DNA of 5,171 nt from Acidimicrobium sp. (lineage in GTDB: Bacteria; Actinomycetota; Acidimicrobiia; Acidimicrobiales; Ilumatobacteraceae), in the NCBI GenBank assembly GCA_003535455.1, contig DOHD01000040.1:1-5171 (forward strand), given 5' to 3'. This document shows positions 4,837 through 5,171 of the stretch, one piece after another. Position 1 is the first letter of the stretch. Each line of letters starts with the position of its first letter. The position numbers and the translations under genes are program-made. The notes below the pieces were generated by a model. It was not told where the DNA came from and searched no databases. It saw only the letters and a program-made list of their open reading frames with translations.

Positions 4837-5171
4837 ATGGACGAAAAATCTCTTCGAATTTTCAACCTGACTGCATTATCGGTTCTTTTTGCGCTGGGAT
4901 TATGGGCTCTCGTCGGAGATGATCTCTCTCAACCCTTAGAAAAACTTCCACTTTTCGAAAAACTCAACTTGTTTGAGATTCGGGATCGACTTAGCCCTGT
5001 TTTTGTCGTATTGGTCGTGTTGATCGCTTTAGTTTTATCTCGGCAGCCACCAATCATTTCGGCAAAAATCCAGAATACGATCGTGGCACTAACCACGACT
5101 GGCTTTTGGTTTTCGATTTCGAGTTATTTGATAGATGACGATGTTGCATGGGCTGGACTCGGAAAGAGAGT
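4837..5171 (+). CDS. Multi-pass membrane protein of unknown function, N-terminal part (3' end outside window)
   Basis: ATG 4837 opens a frame with no stop through the right edge: 111 complete codons plus two bases. The first 111 residues hold three hydrophobic segments, about 8-26 (IFNLTALSVLFALGLWALV), 53-68 (SPVFVVLVVLIALVLS) and 82-99 (IVALTTTGFWFSISSYLI). They are joined by a charged loop (27-52, with LEKLPLFEKLNLFEIRDRL) and a short RQPPIISAKIQN link. The end of the visible part is acidic (DDD at 100-102) and then WAGLGKR. I do not recognise a family. The first segment lacks a signal-peptidase site, so it is probably an integral inner-membrane protein. The start is supported by the short leader after a TAGAAT box and by the lack of a competing frame. 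It follows the phosphatase-like gene by 29 bases on the same strand. Confidence 0.65.
   Translation, partial: MDEKSLRIFNLTALSVLFALGLWALVGDDLSQPLEKLPLFEKLNLFEIRDRLSPVFVVLVVLIALVLSRQPPIISAKIQNTIVALTTTGFWFSISSYLIDDDVAWAGLGKR

Noticed and set aside
1..5171. Mobile element, CRISPR array, toxin-antitoxin or defence system
   Set aside because: No spaced direct repeats, terminal inverted repeats, transposase or integrase motifs, or defence-type domains were seen. RmuC alone is a housekeeping gene and not evidence of a defence island.

Overview
The window looks like an ordinary chromosomal segment of a moderate-GC member of the Actinobacteriota. The best taxonomic hint is the minus-strand deazaflavin (F420)-dependent oxidoreductase family protein. 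Others are the actinobacterial-looking short TilS, an actinobacterial-looking phosphatase-fold protein, and several genes that lack a Shine-Dalgarno sequence but have a TANNNT box 6-7 bases before the ATG, a pattern typical of leaderless actinobacterial transcripts. The base composition looks roughly balanced, unlike high-GC soil actinomycetes, so a low-GC aquatic lineage (for example Acidimicrobiia) is plausible. That placement is inference.

Left part (1-1437, plus strand): the 3' end of an NAD-dependent sugar epimerase/dehydratase overlaps by ATGA with a complete MraY/WecA-like polyprenyl-phosphate sugar-1-phosphate transferase. Together they form the end of a surface-glycan operon: one enzyme finishes a nucleotide sugar, the other loads it on the lipid carrier. 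Middle (1430-1879, minus strand): a deazaflavin-dependent nitroreductase-family protein converges on the transferase with an 8-base overlap. It diverges from rmuC across only 39 bases.

Right part (1919-5171, plus strand): rmuC; an uncatalogued-looking 49-residue single-pass membrane protein (3135-3284); tilS, which makes lysidine in tRNA-Ile; a 169-residue protein with a phosphatase-like architecture whose CX5R loop has Ala in place of the catalytic Cys; and the start of a multi-pass membrane protein that runs off the right edge. The right-hand genes are housekeeping or unknown and share no obvious pathway.

No RNA genes, insertion sequences, CRISPR arrays or phage genes were seen. No stretch longer than about 100 bases lacks a gene. 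The points most worth a second look are the probable pseudophosphatase, the small membrane protein, the palindrome covering the tilS start codon, and the leaderless-promoter pattern.
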